NCBI GenBank assembly: GCA_050732775.1
Contig: JBOHRN010000027.1
Coordinates: forward strand, 1 to 14,966
Direction: 5' to 3'
Length of the DNA: 14,966 bases
Source of the DNA: JBOHRN01 sp050732775
Lineage (GTDB): Bacteria; Gemmatimonadota; Gemmatimonadetes; Longimicrobiales; Longimicrobiaceae
Below are positions 13,719-14,966 of the stretch, piece by piece (the stretch's first letter is position 1; the number at the start of each line of letters is the position of its first letter). The translations under genes and the position numbers were made by a program. Under the pieces are notes generated by a model. It saw only the letters and a program-made list of their open reading frames with translations, was not told the DNA's origin and searched no databases.

Positions 13719-14624
13719 ATGGCCAAAGTACACCTTCCCCACGCCTTCGACCGGTTGCCGGATTGGACCTCCGCGTGGCGCGGCTCCGGCGCCCTGGTGC
13801 TACTGCTCGACTTCGACGGCACGCTGGCGCCGATTGTCAAACACGCCGACCAAGCCGTCATGCCGAAAGCTACGCGGGAGGCCTTGACCCGGCTCAGGGA
13901 CCTGCCCGGCGTCCGTCTGGCGGTAGTGAGCGGGCGGGGGTTGGCCGACCTGCGCGCCCGCTTCGGCGTGCCCGGCGTGACGCTCGCCGGTAACCACGGC
14001 ATGGAGATAGAGGGCCCCCGGTTCCGGCGTGTACACGAGGCGGCGGCGGCGGCACGCCCCGATCTGAAACTGGTGGCCGCCGATTTACACTCCCGGTTGG
14101 ACGGCGTCGCCGGGGCTTGGGTCGAGGACAAGGGGCTTACGCTCTCGGTACACTTCCGGGAGGCGGCTGGGGCAGAGCAGGAAATCAGGGAAGTGGTGGA
14201 GCGAACCGTCGGGGGCCGCCGCGACCGGCTGCGCGTCACGGAGGGGAAGATGGTCCTTGAAGTACGCCCCAAGGTGGATTGGGACAAGGGCCGTGCCGCC
14301 AGCTTCCTGCTGGAGAAGGTGGCGCTGCCGCGGGGAGCGCCCATTCTCTACCTGGGCGACGACAGAACCGACGAGGACGCCTTTCGTGTCCTGGCGCCCG
14401 AGGGCGGTGAAGGGGTGTTCGTGGGCCTCCCTGAAGAAGCCCCGGCCCTGGCCGGGGCTTACCTCCAAGACCCGGCCAGGGTGGGGGAGTTCCTACGCCG
14501 ACTGGCGGCGGGTTTAAACCGCTCGCCTCCCCGTAATGACCCGCCAAGCGATCACGATTACCGCGATGATCAGCAGTATCCAGGCGATGTCTGCCAGTGC
14601 CCCGATCACACCGCCGAAGCCTAA
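13719..14624 (+). CDS. otsB: Trehalose-6-phosphate phosphatase (HAD family)
   Basis: This 301-residue protein is a HAD phosphatase of the trehalose-phosphatase family, which turns trehalose 6-phosphate into trehalose, an osmolyte and stress protectant. Motif I is LLLDFDGTLAP (nucleophile Asp31, Asp33). LAVVSGRGLADL carries the motif II Ser, AGNHGMEIEGP is the cap-side family signature, and LYLGDDRTDEDAF is motif IV with the metal-binding acidic residues. The ATG at 13719 has a strong GGAGG 8 bases upstream, and the family starts here. The catalytic protein ends around residue 266 (RRLAAGLN). A further 35 polar residues (RSPPRNDPPSDHDYRDDQQ and on) are read antisense to a small membrane-protein gene and look unconserved. 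No trehalose-phosphate synthase (otsA) is in the window. Confidence 0.92.
   Translation: MAKVHLPHAFDRLPDWTSAWRGSGALVLLLDFDGTLAPIVKHADQAVMPKATREALTRLRDLPGVRLAVVSGRGLADLRARFGVPGVTLAGNHGMEIEGPRFRRVHEAAAAARPDLKLVAADLHSRLDGVAGAWVEDKGLTLSVHFREAAGAEQEIREVVERTVGGRRDRLRVTEGKMVLEVRPKVDWDKGRAASFLLEKVALPRGAPILYLGDDRTDEDAFRVLAPEGGEGVFVGLPEEAPALAGAYLQDPARVGEFLRRLAAGLNRSPPRNDPPSDHDYRDDQQYPGDVCQCPDHTAEA
14437..14460 (-). terminator. GC-rich hairpin inside otsB, candidate terminator for the opposing small gene
   Basis: AAGCCCCGGCC (14437-14447) and GGCCGGGGCTT (14450-14460) form an 11-bp perfect inverted repeat around two bases, so the hairpin would close with a 4-base loop. On the minus strand it is followed by CTTCTTC, a weak pyrimidine tract, and lies 53 bases past the stop at 14514. 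On the plus strand no T-run follows, so it should not stop otsB. Confidence 0.45.
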
Positions 14625-14672
14625 GAAGGCGAGGACGAGGATGGCGATCCCGATGATGAGGATGAGGTCCAC
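14514..14672 (-). CDS. Small membrane protein, DUF1328-like
   Basis: This 52-residue protein is nearly all hydrophobic, with two helices (about 2-23 and 26-45) around a LGFGGVIGALADIAWIL segment, and a short basic end (RVITGRR). The LGFGG...A..IA.IL pattern resembles DUF1328, a family of tiny inner-membrane proteins of unknown function often linked to stress. The GTG at 14672 is chosen over an upstream ATG (14741) because AAGGAG sits 6 bases before it and the upstream residues are polar and unlike the family. Its last 111 bases lie antisense to the otsB reading frame. It is likely a stand-alone gene, with a GC-rich hairpin 53 bases beyond its stop as a possible terminator. Confidence 0.72.
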   Translation of the reverse strand: MDLILIIGIAILVLAFLGFGGVIGALADIAWILLIIAVIVIAWRVITGRRAV

Positions 14673-14678
14673 TGTACG

Positions 14679-14684
14679 CTCCTT
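14679..14684 (-). promoter_or_regulatory. Ribosome binding site that decides the GTG start at 14672
   Basis: AAGGAG on the minus strand, 6 bases before GTG 14672, is among the best Shine-Dalgarno matches in the window and sets the start of this short gene. Confidence 0.7.
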
Positions 14685-14839
14685 GGATGAGGGATTGTCG
14701 GCCTTGCTGGCAAGATAATCGCAATAGGTGTGCCCGAACAAGGGGTAGGCGCACCTAACGGGGGCATGACAGGGCGCGGCTTGCCCCGAAGGTGAACTCG
14801 CCCTAACTTGCCGACCCCGCTCACCGAATCGACCAGCTA

Positions 14840-14966
14840 ATGAAGCGCAGAGACTTTCTGGTACAGGGCACTCTTTTAGCCGGGGGTCTAGCGGCGGGCT
14901 GTTCGCCGCGGGTGCCGGGTGCTGTGGTTACCGGGCCGGTGGCAGCTCCTCGGGTGCCGGTCGTGG
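14840..14966 (+). CDS. Tat-exported lipoprotein, N-terminal part (cut by window end)
   Basis: The reading frame from ATG 14840 runs open to the window end (42 residues). It begins MKRRDFLVQG, a twin-arginine signal close to the RRxFL consensus. A short hydrophobic stretch (TLLAGGLAAG) and a lipobox LAAGC with Cys21 follow. The mature part starts with a Pro/Val/Ala-rich linker (SPRVPGAVVTGPVAAPRVP). This indicates a folded protein exported by Tat and then lipid-anchored. No Shine-Dalgarno sequence or clear promoter is visible upstream. The catalytic domain, if any, lies beyond the window, so no function can be given. Confidence 0.7.
   Translation, partial: MKRRDFLVQGTLLAGGLAAGCSPRVPGAVVTGPVAAPRVPVV

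Noticed and set aside
14759..14788. Stem CGGGG(G)CA / TGCCCCG upstream of the last gene, considered as a terminator or riboswitch
   Set aside because: Only seven pairs with a bulge, no T-tract, and no recognisable riboswitch core. The rest of 14673-14839 shows no gene or clear promoter either.
1..14966. CRISPR arrays, toxin-antitoxin pairs, phage or transposon genes, defence systems, biosynthetic clusters
   Set aside because: I looked for short regular repeats, transposase or integrase motifs and paired small toxin-like genes on both strands and found none. The window reads as conserved core chromosome.

Overview
The window looks like ordinary chromosome from a GC-rich, Gram-negative-type bacterium, most likely in or near the Gemmatimonadota (FCB group). 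This placement is inference. It rests on the high GC, a DUF4837-like lipoprotein (a family I associate with Bacteroidota and relatives), an ECF sigma / zinc-finger anti-sigma / bactofilin-like membrane protein operon, a UbiE plus UbiD quinone pair, and a Tat-type lipoprotein start. I see no rRNA or tRNA genes, insertion sequences, phage genes, CRISPR arrays or attachment sites. Sixteen protein genes fill almost the whole window, and no gene-free stretch reaches 300 bases.

Layout. (1) 82-1485, plus: a short Nfu-type iron-sulfur scaffold and an Mrp/ApbC P-loop carrier, probably one transcription unit. (2) 1482-4127, minus: an ECF sigma factor, a membrane anti-sigma factor with a HxxxCxxC zinc motif, a membrane protein with a beta-helix-like repeat ectodomain, and a tiny membrane protein. 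(3) 4269-6747, plus: UbiE/MenG methyltransferase, a 93-residue two-helix membrane protein, and UbiD decarboxylase, packed with a 4-base overlap and a 2-base gap. This is a quinone biosynthesis operon. (4) 6836-13642, minus: DUF4837-like lipoprotein, aroA, cmk, rpsA and a propionyl-CoA carboxylase beta subunit. aroA-cmk-rpsA is a widely conserved order. (5) 13719-14624, plus: a trehalose-phosphatase-type HAD enzyme, overlapped at its 3' end by a convergent 52-residue membrane protein gene. (6) 14840 to the window end, plus: the start of a Tat-exported lipoprotein.

How the genes work together. Block 1 builds and delivers Fe-S clusters. Block 2 is a self-contained envelope-sensing regulon in which the sigma factor is probably held at the membrane by its anti-sigma factor. 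Block 3 modifies the respiratory quinone. Block 4 combines the last shared steps of aromatic biosynthesis (aroA), pyrimidine nucleotide supply (cmk), translation (S1) and propionyl-CoA carboxylation. Recognisable promoters of the TTGACN / TAnnnT type lie before the Nfu gene, ubiE, rpsA and the DUF4837-like gene. Two of these place the predicted transcript start at or within a couple of bases of the start codon, which suggests leaderless mRNAs.

I did not find a clearly new biological system. The features most worth a second look are: the near-perfect 83-bp tandem duplication in the lysine/glutamate-rich tail of ribosomal protein S1; the structured leader before S1; the leaderless promoters; the uncharacterised membrane protein between ubiE and ubiD; the TTG start of the sigma factor; and a terminator-like hairpin buried in otsB that would serve the opposing gene.
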